Assembly (NCBI RefSeq): GCF_000005505.3
Contig: NC_016132.3
Location: 58,976,914-59,040,913 of the forward strand
Length of the DNA: 64,000 nt
Direction of reading: 5' to 3'
From: Brachypodium distachyon
Taxonomy: Eukaryota > Streptophyta > Magnoliopsida > Poales > Poaceae
Shown here piece by piece: positions 46,186 through 58,090 of the stretch. The translations under genes were made by a program, and so were the position numbers. The notes below the pieces were generated by a model. The model was not told the origin of the DNA. It worked only from the letters and a program-made list of their open reading frames with translations, and searched no databases. Every line of letters starts with the position of its first letter. Position 1 is the stretch's first letter.

Positions 46186-46988
46186 TAGACCGGGAACCCA
46201 ACATCCGATTGAGCTACCTTGAGGGAAATGACGTTGATACATGAAAAGACAAGCGTGGTTGAAGGCATGATCAGCTCGTGAAGCGACGGCCCACGAGAAA
46301 AGGTAGACTCGTTGTGGACGTCGAAGAAGGCTAGGTTGTTGAAGCTGCTGACCCGGGTACACATATCAGCGTTGAGCTTGGGGTCGTACTCCATGAACTC
46401 TTGGCGGCGAGCTATGTCGAGAGCCTGCAATGCCTTCTCCAGTATCGGCTTGGGCGATGAGGATCCAGATCCACTACTGCTGGAGATGCCAGGAATCCTC
46501 ATGTCGAAGATGTCGCACATCTCACGAGCCGACTTCCCCTTGGTCTTGCCGGTAACGGCTTAGGGTTAGGGCAGGCGAGGTCAAGGGGCTCGAAGATTTC
46601 AAGGTCTTTCAAAGCCTGTTATAAGTAGTGAATGCAAAATCATGTAAGCTTCAACAAAACCAAATTGTATGTGTGTGTGTGTGTGTATCTATGGTGCACC
46701 AACCAAGACGAGATTGAAGAGGGCGTCGTGGTCGAGAGCGTGGATGAAGCCGGTGTCCCAGTCGCGGAGATCTTCGTCATCGGCGCCGGCGCCGGCATGC
46801 TTCTTGCAGTATTCCATGGCCTTGGAGAGGATGTTGCCCTGGACGAAGACGCGGATGGGACGACTTGGATCATGGTAGCCCATCCCGATTTTGATGTACC
46901 ATGACTGCATCGCCTCCGCTTCCGACACCGCCATCTCCACCCCGTCCAGACTCCGCAGCACAACCGTCCTCTCCTCCTCCGCCGCCAT
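46186..46988 (-). pseudogene. SKP1-DUF6598 chimera, frameshifted and truncated
   Basis: Exon 1 (46988-46704, 95 codons) reads as a SKP1-like POZ segment: VVLRSLDGVEMAVSEAEAM, ILSKAMEYCKKH, DWDTGFIHALDHDALFNLVL. After a GT-AG intron, exon 2 starts at 46615 with LKDLEIFEPLDLAC, the SKP1 dimerisation start (family: NIKGLLDLTC). The frame is then lost: TGKTKGKSAREMCDIFDM, again SKP1-like, is in another frame with TAA just upstream. Following a Ser-rich linker the sequence turns into the start of a grass DUF6598 domain (EYDPKLNADMCTRVSSFNNL, NVISLKVAQSDVGFPVYG). It ends where MITE-like sequence begins. SKP1 links cullin to F-box proteins in SCF ligases; this copy lacks the C-terminal F-box-binding helices, so SCF function is unlikely. 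Read without repair it would give about 133 residues. Confidence 0.7.
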
Positions 46989-48837
46989 AGATAGCTCTCC
47001 TAGTCCAAGCTATCTAGCTACTCCTCTCTCGATCGAGGCAGCAGAAAGACAAGGCTTCGATTCGTTAATTGCCTTGCATATATGGCGTACAACAAGGCCT
47101 TCACTCCAGTCGGGTTCCGTTTCCAGGTCGAATTGAGATTTGAGAGAGCGTAGCAGTTCTAAGGCCTCCATCCTTTGATTTTAAAGGAAGTTCATATGAT
47201 TTTGGGAAGATTTGAATTCTGAAAAAAAAAACTTTGTTGGTTGTTTGATTAAGGGAATGCATTGTATATAAAAAGTGAAAAAAAAGTGTATCCTCCTTTT
47301 CTTCTCTTAACTATTGCGAAAGTGCGAAATTTAATTTGGCCCTCATTTCTCTTTTCCGCGGAATCCGGATCTTTATGCTGGTTTAGGATGATCAAACCTG
47401 GATGTGACCTGACATGGGGTTCATGATGTTATTCATGGGGGTTTCCATGCTGAAAAATACATGCTTGTAGGTGGTTTGTGGTGGAACCAGTTCACCCAGT
47501 TCAAGTCTTAAACTTGACATGAGTCTCACATTCAGGGATTTATTTCACGGTTTAATCGGTGTTTTTTTTATTTTATTTCCTATATGTCCACTTATTTGTG
47601 TAAGGAGGGAGTAGACGTGTTCCATATATGTTTTCGATTTTACTTACAACACGTGTGTTTGGATGTTGATATCGAGGCCCGTAATTCCGAAATGGTTTTG
47701 CCACCACCGAATTTCGTTGTTTGGTATGTCCTCTGAGTTGATAAATGGAAATGAACCCCAATTCCAACCAATATTCGACAACACGACAACACCCCCATCC
47801 CCAAGCCAGACCCCGCATCCTTCATTTTTGCATAAATTTGGCCCTCAGTCTCTCCGTGCCTACATACCCTCCCTCCCCTTCCCATTTCCATCTGAAACGC
47901 CTCCATACCCAGCCCCCCCGGAGAAAGGCGGAGCTCCAGGACGACATATCTCAAGGAGGCGAGTCGAGCGAGCTCCACGACGGCGTAGGTGAGTTCCTAT
48001 CCCGCCTTCCTCCTTCTTTCTTATCTCCGGCCATCCTCCACCCGTAGTTCATCTTCTCTCCGGTCCAACCCTAGTCCCCCCTACCTCCCATGGTCATCCC
48101 TCAAATCCAACCAATGGACCCTTACCGTTTCCGCCTTGATCTCATCGAGGGGCTCCCCTTCTTCCCCTTTTCCTCCGAAACACCTCCAACGAAGCAGTGC
48201 CCTAGATTATCTGCAAGTCCTCATCCCTAGAATCCTCAATTGCACGATTTTTTAGGGATTTTTTTATTGTTGTAGTAAAGTTGTTGTTGTTGTTGTTATC
48301 GTTGCACAGTTCAAAATCTGCTTCCCTATTAGTCGTTGATCGGCAATCTACCGTCTCATCTTGTGTCTGTCGACCATGTATGCCATGCGTGCCAAACTTA
48401 TGAATGTTATCTTTGTCGAAGAAGAAGCATCTTTCTCTCTCCATAAATTTTATGCACATTTTTTGGCGGGTGAACAATCCTGACTGATTTTGCATTGAAT
48501 CCCTTCCCATCCAGGACCTGCAGTATAAAACAATGGTTATCTGAATCCCACGCGTGAACTGAAGAAGCTAATTAGAAATTGATTAGCCGGACCGGACCCA
48601 TAAAGCAGCGACGGAATGAGCGCGGATTCGTACGGCTTTGCGAGAAAACTGGATTTGATTTGCTGCCGACGCGTCCGTCCCCGTCCCCCCGCGCCGTCTT
48701 CTCTTCTCTTTCCCGACGGCGCCGTCCCAATCTCGTCTCACTCCTCCTCACCAAACCAAACCCCAAATTCGCATCGATCCGACTCCGATTCACCGACGCC
48801 GGCGGCCGCCACATGCTCTGGATCGGGCCTCGCCGCC
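46989..48837. other. Intergenic; SIZ1 upstream region
   Basis: No protein gene is supported. Around 47800-47990 a GC-rich stretch ends in GGCGTAG followed by GTGAGTTCC (47984-47998), which looks like a 5' UTR exon with a donor; it could be a distal leader exon of SIZ1, or a separate non-coding transcript. A TTG repeat lies at 48271-48300. The SIZ1 leader itself is GC-rich (48600-48837). Confidence 0.4.
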
Positions 48838-51800
48838 ATGGCTTCCACCTGCAAGGTACTCCTGCTGCTAACCTGTCCGTCCGGCGATCCTCCCTCCCGG
48901 CTCTAACCTGTTTCCTGCTTCTCCGTCGTCGTCGTCGGCTTCTCAGGATAAGCTGGCCTACTTTAGGATCAAGGAGCTCAAGGATGTCCTGGCGCACCTC
49001 AACCTACCCAAGCACGGGAAGAAGCAGGTTGCCACACGCCACACGCAAACGCCACCCCCTCCTTCTCCTATCCCATCCCATCCCATCACATCCCAGTTGA
49101 TTTACTTTATCAATCTTAATTTTGCTTTCACCACCGATGCGTGTATGTTGACTAAACTGGCATTGCTCTGGGAGTTGGTTTCTGATGTGATTATTGAAAT
49201 ATGTGCATGTATCGCAGGAACTCGTCGACAGGATCCTCGCGCTGCTCTCGGACGATCAAGGTCTCATTCTTGCGCTCCCCCCTCTTTGCATTTCGTGCAA
49301 TGCAGCCCTATAATTTTCAAATCGCTGTATACTCTATGGATTTGGGTCTCCTTCATCGGCTATACCATGCATCATTCCTTGCACAACACCCATAGCATCC
49401 TGCCTGGCACTGACTTTGCTTTGCTATGTACTATGTGGCTGTATCAGGCCAGTGGCATCTTGGACGAGGGCACAAAAACGTGTCCAGCAAGGAGGTAGTG
49501 GCAGGAGTAGTTGATGATATTTACAGGTTTGCTTTCTCGTGTTATTTTCTACTTTCTTCCTGTTTCTATCATGCTACTATTGTTGACCGAGTTATCATGG
49601 CAGCAAGATGCAAGTGCATGGTCCTCCCGATCTGTTATCTCAGACCCAGGTTGGGCTAGATTTCAACCATAGAAAACCCAGAATGGAACAAGAGCACTCT
49701 TGCCAGTCGGACACCAACTCTCGCTGCCTTTGTGGTCAACCATTTGTTCTTGGGAATGTGGTCAAGGTATGCTAATGCATTATTCTCTACTTTTGATTCT
49801 CCTCTAAACCCCCCTTCAATTATAAATTTTAACCATCTTTCTACATTTATTTCTGTGGTTTGCTACTTCCAGTGTGACGATTGCCAAGTACAGCAGCATA
49901 TGGCCTGTGTACTAATTCCAGAGAAGCCTACAGAGGGTTTAGTACCTGAAGTTCCTGCCCATTTCTATTGTCAGTTGTGTCGGCTAAGCCGAGCAGACCC
50001 GTACGCGCTCTCACAATCCACTGGATTTGCTATTTTTTTTCTTCTGTAATTTGTCATCTTGAGAAATATGATGCAGCACTATTAGTTGAAAGTGATCAGA
50101 CTATTCATGACTTCTAGCATTCAGAGCTAGGATATCCAACCAAAATGCACACTTAATGTTGTATAAAAAAATAGTAGGGTAGAGGATCACGATATCCAAC
50201 CCAAATGCACACTTGATGTTGTATAATTTTTTTAGTAGGGTAGAGGATCACTGTAAAAAAAAAGTCCCCTGACTTCTCCCTCTTATTTTGTTCATTTAAG
50301 TATCCATATTGATTTCATGGCATGGCACCATTCAAAATCTTGATGAACTGGGTTCCTTGCATGAAAATTCTCTCAACGGCAATTAGAAACAAAGACATCA
50401 ACTGTACGACTAATTGGTTAATTCACACTTCTGCTATTTGCTAGTAGGCAGGAAGGGAACCATATGTATCCTGTTTGGAACTTTGGCATAGCAGTGCATG
50501 AATAGTTGGTGTAGTATATGAGGATAATATCCTTTGAGAAAATAAGATTTAAGCGAAATAAGGAGCTTTCTTGTTCCTGATTAATCTATAGAACTATATG
50601 TTTGTCTTTGTTCATGTGTGCATTGCTTGGAATTTAAATGTTTGATGTCCATTTGCTACAGTAATTTTTTTTGAACCTGCAGATTTTGGGTGACTACTGG
50701 ATATCCATTACTACCTGTGAGACTGATGTTCTCAGATATTGCAAATGATGGGTGGGTATCACTTTATAGACAATGTATTTGTTGATATTCTGGCAATCGC
50801 TTCTATAATCCCTAGTGTGCACACTTTTTCTCTTTTAATGTTGTTTTAATACTACTGTCGTTGATGTATATATTTATGCCCTCTATGTGTCTATCATGTC
50901 ATCATGTGGGAAATTATTTTTTGTCCATCTTCATTTGAGATGTGGTAAGGCCCCTGCTTCATTTGAGAATCCGAGTTTATTACAGTAGATGGCTTGTAGC
51001 TGACTAAACTGTGAGCAGATTTTGATAGGACTGCCCATTTGGTGTTTCTTACTATCCAGCCCAAGGTTTCTTCGCTTGTTTGGATTTTAGCAAACAACGT
51101 TGTCTAGTTTGCCTGACAAAATCAGTTTTCCTTCCCACAATGAATGCATAACCTTTCCAGACCCGGTCTCCTAATATTTGAAAGATGGCATATGTTTCTT
51201 ATGCTATACTTGTTAAGGCAGAGTAGGATCTGTGGTGAAAGGATATGCTTTCCATGAATTGTTTATTATATGTCATCATCATTACTTAGCATTTCAAATT
51301 ATACTGCAAGGCATGACCTTTTTTAAATAGAATGTTTGTATTGACTTGACTGTCAAACTATACTGTACTATTACTACTACCCATAGTCCACAGTACCATC
51401 CTTATGAAATGTGCAATTCTTTCCAGAAGGAATGTTTCTCAGAGTGTGGATAAAACATTTCTACTCTCTCGATCTGAGATGCAAACTGTTCAGGGAGCTG
51501 AATATGATATTCAGGTTTGCTTACCTCTTTCCCTGGGACCGATTGTTGTTATCCTTTACATTTTTCTTTCCACAAGGGCAATCACACTTCGTTAGGTCTT
51601 ATGAGAATTTATATAGTGTGCTGCTACTTTGTCTAAGCATCTCTCCTGAAGGGGGTGGTGCCATATATATTATTAGATACTGTAGAAAGGTACCATGAAA
51701 TTTACTGAGGAGTGCATGTTTCTGATTGCTTGTCATATTGTCGAAGGAGGCAAACCTCCTTCAAGGGTACCAAATTGCAGATTCTTTACTCTTAACCTAT

Positions 51801-54800
51801 TGCCTAGTGCTTTTCTCTCTATTATGAAAAAAAAAGTATTGTTTAGTCAAGGATAAAAAATTGCTCCAAATTTTTTATGTTTACCTTGTGTAGGGACTGG
51901 GCTGCTGGAGTATTATATTCTCTTTACAGAGTTAAATGCCTTAATTGGTGGTTTGCGAAGACAATCTACTAGTTTTTTGTGTCATACACTATGTCGCTGA
52001 CGAGAGTGCGCTTGTTTGCAGGTTTGGTGTATGCTTCTAAATGATAAAGTTCAGTTCAGGATGCACTGGCCTCAGTATGCAGAATTACAAGTAAATGGTA
52101 TAGCTTTCAGTTTTGCAGTACATTCATATCTCAGACGTGATTGATTATATGATCTGCGAGGTCCTTTTCCTATACTGCAAAGTAGAATTTGGTGCACAAC
52201 CTTTTTTTAAAGCCCTTCTGTGTGTTTTAGTATAGTAGGGTAGTGAATTATTGGTTATTTTTTAGGTTTTAATTTGTACATTATATATTGTACGCAGAGA
52301 TGTACAGTGGGCTTTTCTGTGTTTTATCATAGATTGATCTTTGCTAAATTCTTTCTATGAGCAAGACCTGGAAGAACATTGTTAATATTTGTTTCATATT
52401 TTCTTCAGGTATACAGGTGCGAGTAGTTCCCAGGCCTATTTCTCAGTTACTGGGGAATAACGGACGGGATGATGGGCCGGTGGTGAGTTCACCCCTATTT
52501 CATTTCTTGTGTATTTTAACAATCAGAGCATATATCATTGCCGTGAGCTACCTTGTAATCGAAATAAGCTTTAACAATAATATGAGTTTATCTTCTCGTA
52601 TGCACCACAACTAGTCTTCAGCTTTCATGCCTCCATCTCATGTAAAATATCTGCCTAGTTCAGGACTTCTATGTTTACACTGTCTTGCAGATAACAACCT
52701 TGTGCCGAGAAGGACAGAATAAAATATTTTTATCAAGTGTTGACACTCGACAATTTTGTTTTGGGATCAGAATAGCGAGGAGGAGGACAGTTGACCAGGT
52801 TTTTTTCCTTCTTACTGCTACTTACCATATATGTTGAAGTGAATTGCATAACGGTTGACAGTGGACCATATGCTGGTGTTTGAGTTGTCTCTTCTGTTTG
52901 GATTGAATTTCAATTTAAAAGAACAATTTCTAAGTGGATTGTAGATGTGCTCACAATAACTGAAACAATTACAATTGCCCTAAATGTTTTTCATGGATCA
53001 AAATTAATAAACCAGGTTATTCTGGGTAAGAGGTTAAGTTGAATGGTCATTTTTTTTTACTTATATGCTCCTATCAATTTTAATTTTGCTTGACTTGTAG
53101 TCGTAGTTGCATGTCCATATTAGTACTTTGTAATGCCTGTTATGTCTATTTTACTTGCGATGTTGATTATTTATGAGGTAATAAATACTTTCTTGCTTGT
53201 ACTGCAACATTACCTTTTCAGGTTCTAAAGTTGGTGCCGAAGGAAGCTGATGGCGAGTCTTTTGAGGATTCTCTTGCTCGTGTTTGTCGCTGCCTCAGAG
53301 GTGGAAATACTACAGATGATGCTGACAGCGATAGTGATTTGGAAGTGGTTGCTGACTTCTTTCCAGTCAGCCTGCGTTGTCCTGTGAGCCTTTTATACAT
53401 ATTTTCGTTTTCCTGTGTGTGAGCTGCCTTTTTCATTTTAAAATTTAGAAAGAATTCCAAATTTTGAGCAATAGCTACATCGTTGATGAATCAACCGGGT
53501 CCTTCGGTGTTCTGCACTGGCCTTTACATGCTTCATGTTCCCTCTAGTTAAGATTTACGTAGCTGACTCCAAATGAGTGGTTGTCTGGCTGTATTTGGCC
53601 GCCATGATGTTCTTATATCATTACCATGCACAAAATAATTTTTTCCATAAGTGCTTTACAAAACTCTGATATGCAATCTTCTAAATTTGAGCTTTTCTTA
53701 TCTGATGATATTTCGCAGAATAGTGGATCCCGGATCAGGACCGCAGGAAGGTTCAAGACTTGTGCTCACATGGGTTCTTTTGATCTGCAAACTTTTGTAG
53801 AACTGAATCAACGGTCGCGGAAGGTAAGATTTTATTCCTCCATATGTCTTAAGCTAGGATCTCTACAGAGTGGACAGCACTCCTACGAACTTGTGTTGCA
53901 TCTGCTAAAATCCCTGATTGAATAAAAATCTTGGCATATAAGAACACAAGAGTACGAAGTAAGGCTTCGTTTAAATTGTACGAGCATTGATTAGGGTTTG
54001 TGTGGCCATTTTCATTCATTCCTTATTACATGCTAGAGGTTAGACTAGCTCCTATTTTGCAATGGAAGGGGTTATTATGATTTGTTTGGTGGTTTAAATG
54101 CATCTTTTCTTCAAATTATTCCTAGAATGTGGCTCTGTTTGATGGACTTATTGGTTTTATGCAGTGGCAATGTCCAACATGTCTAAAGAATTATTCCGTT
54201 GAGAGCATGATCATTGATCGGTATTTCAATCGAATCACTTCTCTGGTAGGTTTGAATAGCTCTATTCATTTCTGTGCATTATCGGCGGATTTATGTTTTT
54301 CTTAGTGTATTATTCTGATGCAGGTTCAGAATTGCAGTGAAGATGTTACTGAGATAGATGTGAAGCCTGATGGCTCTTGGCGTGTGAAGGGTGATGTTGA
54401 AGATATTGAATTAGCTCAATGGCACTTGCCTGATGGTTCCCTTTGCAATGTGAAACAAGACAGTAATCTTGTTGCTGGTGATGTAAACCAGTTTAAGGAA
54501 GGTGGTAGTTATGATGGATCTGAAAGTTCAAAAATTGGAAGCAAGGGAAATCTAGATCTTAATGGATTCTGGGAAGTTAGTAAAGCTGATGACATAAAGC
54601 CCTCGATGGCTGTAAGTCAAATTAAAAATATTGAATACAATGTTCCGAACATTGTGCCTATGAGCAGCAGCCATACTGGGGTTTACAGAGATGGGGACTA
54701 CCTTAGTGTGAGCGAGTGCAGCACACAGTTTGGTCTATCTTTGATAAATGGACATGAGCTAGATAGTTTCTCTCACAAGTTTGGTCAGATGTACAAAACA

Positions 54801-55766
54801 GATGATAGACCACAGAAACAGCTTAAAGATGCAGATGTCATTGTTCTCAGTGATTCTGATGAAGAAAATGCTTTGGTAGTATCTCCACCAGCTGCCTATG
54901 ATACGGACACTGCTAACATTGATGGTTTCGGTTTTTCTGTCACTGCTGGAAGAGTTGCTGAAAATTGCCAGGAGGCTGGCGAAGTCGGGCGTCTTGGTTT
55001 GTTCAGTGACAACAGTGATATTTTTGACATAAATCCCTGGCCGATGCATTCCTGTACCCAGCCAGAGCAAGGCTTCCATTTCTTTGGAACTGATATTGAT
55101 GCTGCAAATACTTTAGTTGATTCTCGTAATTTTTCTGACGTGGCACTAAATGCTTATACCCATGACTGTAATGCTGATACTTCTATGGTTCATGATCTTT
55201 CTAATTGTGATGGCCGCACGAAAAGCTTAGTTGATAACCTGTTGCCTTTCAACAATGATGATTCTTCTTTGCGAATTTTTCTTCCTAGCCAACCATCTAG
55301 TGTTCCTGCTCGGGAAGAACGGAATGAGTGTGATAGCATGTCAAATGGGGTCCAGCATGATGGTTGGATATCTCTTTCACTAGGTGCAGGTGGAGGTGGT
55401 AATGAACAGTCTGAGACAGCACATACTTTGAACCCACAACCGCAAATTCCATTGAAAGAGAGAAGTGATGCTGGTTCGTCTTTTTCTCATGATTTATGAG
55501 TTCAATTTTGTCGTTTTTTAACTGATGGTTCTGAATATGGTTGTTACTTGTTCTCCTGATTGATTAACTTTGGCAACGAACTAATTGCTTTCTTGTTTTC
55601 TTCTCTTCCTTTGCTGTTTGCAGCAGGTTCTCTTCTCAGCTTGAATGATGACAGGTATAACAAAGATACTTCCAATACAAGGGCTGGAAATCTATTTTCT
55701 CATGCACTGGAGCCTCGATCTGTTAAGCCTCGACTACGGCTATCAATTGACGGTGATTCTGAGTAG
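48838..55766 (+). CDS. SIZ1: SIZ1-type SUMO E3 ligase (SAP, PHD, PINIT, SP-RING)
   Basis: Sixteen exons: 48838-48855, 48947-49027, 49218-49260, 49448-49526, 49604-49766, 49873-50000, 50683-50751, 51427-51514, 52022-52097, 52409-52482, 52691-52798, 53222-53383, 53719-53823, 54165-54245, 54324-55473, 55624-55766. All phases agree; 855 aa. SAP domain at about 7-45 ([23 protein letters not shown] binding); PHD finger at about 112-165 ([26 protein letters not shown]); PINIT region about 180-330; SP-RING at about 360-420 with C362, C378, H380, C401 and C404. A SUMO-interaction motif [10 protein letters not shown] lies near 597-606, followed by a long disordered tail. It transfers SUMO from the E2 to nuclear targets; plant SIZ1 acts in phosphate, cold, drought and flowering responses. 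Start chosen at the ATG giving the family N-terminus. Confidence 0.96.
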
Positions 55767-56992
55767 TTTTGATCGGGCAAGTAGATTACCGCATGGCTGC
55801 CCCAACCCCGGCGCGTATGCTTTTTTACTTTGGATGCCTGTCATGTGCTTCTGGGCGATGTAAAGAGATACCGACATACATATTTCCATAGTTTTAACCT
55901 GCTTACAGACTACAGAAATTTAAAGTGGTGGACGGTGTGGAGGATGAAGACATTTGACGGTGAGTATAGAAATCTCTTGACAATGTAAAAGTTAACTCTA
56001 TTATCCCCAGATACAAAAAAAACCCGATCTTTTTGAATTTGGATATGTGCACATCACTCTGTTTTCATGTAGTTTGCTAAGGATTTTTGGTTCTGTATTT
56101 CTTGGAAGATGTTGATTGCTCTAGGCTTGCCGACATTGATATATGGAAATATGCTTATAGCTGTACCTTTTTAGCAAGTAACCCGTATATAAATCATATT
56201 GGGGTTTTAATTCTTGTGCGCTGTGTAGTTCTGGACTTTGATATAGACGTTGCATTCACCTGCTGTCATTTATTCTTTTCTGCTCGTAACTGATTTGGTG
56301 GTAGTGTTCTTTTCCATATGGTTGCCTGGAGATTAAGTGTTAAAATCTGGTTAGGAGGTGAGATGCGGGAGGGTTATTTTTGCAAGCATGATTTTTTCTG
56401 ATTAATTGCAAATCGCTGATGTATTTCCTTTCCCTTCATTTTTGCAGACATCTTGGCTAACTTGAATTGAAGGTTTTCATAGGATTTCTGGCAGCCTATT
56501 GTACATTTGAGCAGAGTACCTGACTTTTACTGGACATATGCAGTGGCTACCCCAAATGGAAAGCAAAATACATGTGAAAGTTTGTGTATGATGAGTGTAA
56601 TTACAGTTGCGGGATATGATACATTCCATAAACAGAGGACACCGATGATTCGTTTTACCTGTCAAATAGTATCATACATGAATTTTTTTGATGCAACAGA
56701 TTTGGTTGTATCGGTGCTTAATTCTAGTCCTCATTTTTGGGGTGGATGATAGATCATATTCCCTGTGTATATAATTAGTTAGTGTTTCATGGTTATGTTT
56801 GTGGCGTACGTGGTGAAGTGCTTGCGTGGCCTTCCCACGCAATCTAATTTTGGTTAGAATGCCTCTATTCTAGCCACGGCCAAAATTAAGCAACAGGATA
56901 GATATCGTATCAATCTGTTTTTCTCTCTCTCCCTCCTTGGGCAAGAGCGGAAACGCAAATCCGAGTATCCAACCGATGCTCGGCGGCCGGCG
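55767..56992. other. SIZ1 3' flank and RLCK upstream region
   Basis: The first few hundred bases are probably SIZ1 3' UTR, possibly with a further 3' UTR intron (GT near 55961, AG near 56447). The rest is AT-rich. Open frames of up to 80 codons show no domain. Confidence 0.4.
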
Positions 56993-58090
56993 ATGAGCTG
57001 CTTCTCATGCTTCAAGCCACCGGTGGCGGCAGCGGAGGAGGAGGACAAGGCAGCGCCATTGCCGAGGAGGCTCAGCTCGAGACGCGGCAGCGTACGACGC
57101 TCCTCAGGCGCCGGCGGCGCAGGGCGGCCGAGCAACATCACCAGCTGCAGCGCCCGTTCCTTCACGTACGCCGAGCTCGCGGCCGCCACGGCCGACTTCC
57201 GCGCCGACTGCCTCCTCGGCGAGGGCGGCTTCGGGCGCGTGTACCGTGGCCGGCTCGCCGACGGGCAGCTTGTGGCCGTGAAGCAGCTGGACCTCAACGG
57301 CGTGCAGGGCAACCGGGAGTTCGTCGTGGAGGTTCTGATGCTGAGCCTCCTCCACCACGACAACCTGGTGAGCCTCGTCGGCTACTGCGCCGACGGCCAG
57401 CAGCGGCTCCTCGTCTACGAGTACATGGCCCTCGGCTCCCTCGCCGACCACCTCCTCCTCCTCGACAACGACAACGCAGCAGCGACAACCAAGCCTGGGC
57501 TGAGCTGGGAGACGAGGATGCGGGTGGCCCTGGGCGCGGCCCGTGGGCTGGAGTACCTCCACGAGACGGCCCACCCGGCCGTCATCTACCGGGACCTCAA
57601 GTCCTCCAACGTCCTCCTCGACGACGCCTTCTGCCCTAAGCTCTCCGACTTCGGGCTGGCCAAGCTCGGCGCCGGCGAGCGCTCGCCGCGCGTCATGGGC
57701 ACCTACGGCTACTGCGCGCCCGAGTACATCCGGACGGGCCACCTCAGCGTCAAGTCCGACGTCTACAGCTTCGGCGTGCTCTTGCTGGAGCTCGTCACGG
57801 GCCGCCGGGCCGTCGACTCGGCCCGCCCGGCCTGCGAGCAGGTGCTGGTCAACTGGGCCAGGCCCATGTTCAAGGACAGCAAGAGGTACCACGAGCTGGC
57901 TGACCCGCTGCTTGGTGGCCAATTCCCGGGCAAGGACCTCAGCCAGGCCGTCGCCGTCGCCGCCATGTGCCTGCAGGACCAGGCGTCGGCGCGGCCATGC
58001 ATGAGCGACGCCGCCGTCGCGCTCTCCTTCCTCGCCGCCGCCGCCGCCGCACAGCCCTTGCCTTTACCCCATGACGACGATCAAAGCTAG
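56993..58090 (+). CDS. Receptor-like cytoplasmic kinase, RLCK-VII (PBL type), single exon
   Basis: A 365 aa kinase without introns. The N-terminus [10 protein letters not shown] has cysteines at 3 and 6 that could be palmitoylated for plasma-membrane anchoring; Gly2 for myristoylation is absent. The kinase domain (about 65-350) has [34 protein letters not shown] (an RD-type loop as YRD), [19 protein letters not shown] and [17 protein letters not shown]. The [16 protein letters not shown] lead-in is the usual RLCK-VII pattern. Such kinases relay signals from immune and developmental receptors. Oddities: the activation segment reads [10 protein letters not shown] instead of the usual STRVMGT, and the gene has no introns although most PBL genes do. 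The GC content is very high, as in many intronless grass genes. Confidence 0.93.
   Translation: MSCFSCFKPPVAAAEEEDKAAPLPRRLSSRRGSVRRSSGAGGAGRPSNITSCSARSFTYAELAAATADFRADCLLGEGGFGRVYRGRLADGQLVAVKQLDLNGVQGNREFVVEVLMLSLLHHDNLVSLVGYCADGQQRLLVYEYMALGSLADHLLLLDNDNAAATTKPGLSWETRMRVALGAARGLEYLHETAHPAVIYRDLKSSNVLLDDAFCPKLSDFGLAKLGAGERSPRVMGTYGYCAPEYIRTGHLSVKSDVYSFGVLLLELVTGRRAVDSARPACEQVLVNWARPMFKDSKRYHELADPLLGGQFPGKDLSQAVAVAAMCLQDQASARPCMSDAAVALSFLAAAAAAQPLPLPHDDDQS

Noticed and set aside
46557..46572. TTAGGG units as an interstitial telomere
   Set aside because: Only two units, and plant telomeres are TTTAGGG; kept only as a note on the frameshift.
57104..57922. 272-codon minus-strand frame
   Set aside because: Antisense of the RLCK exon, caused by high GC at third codon positions.
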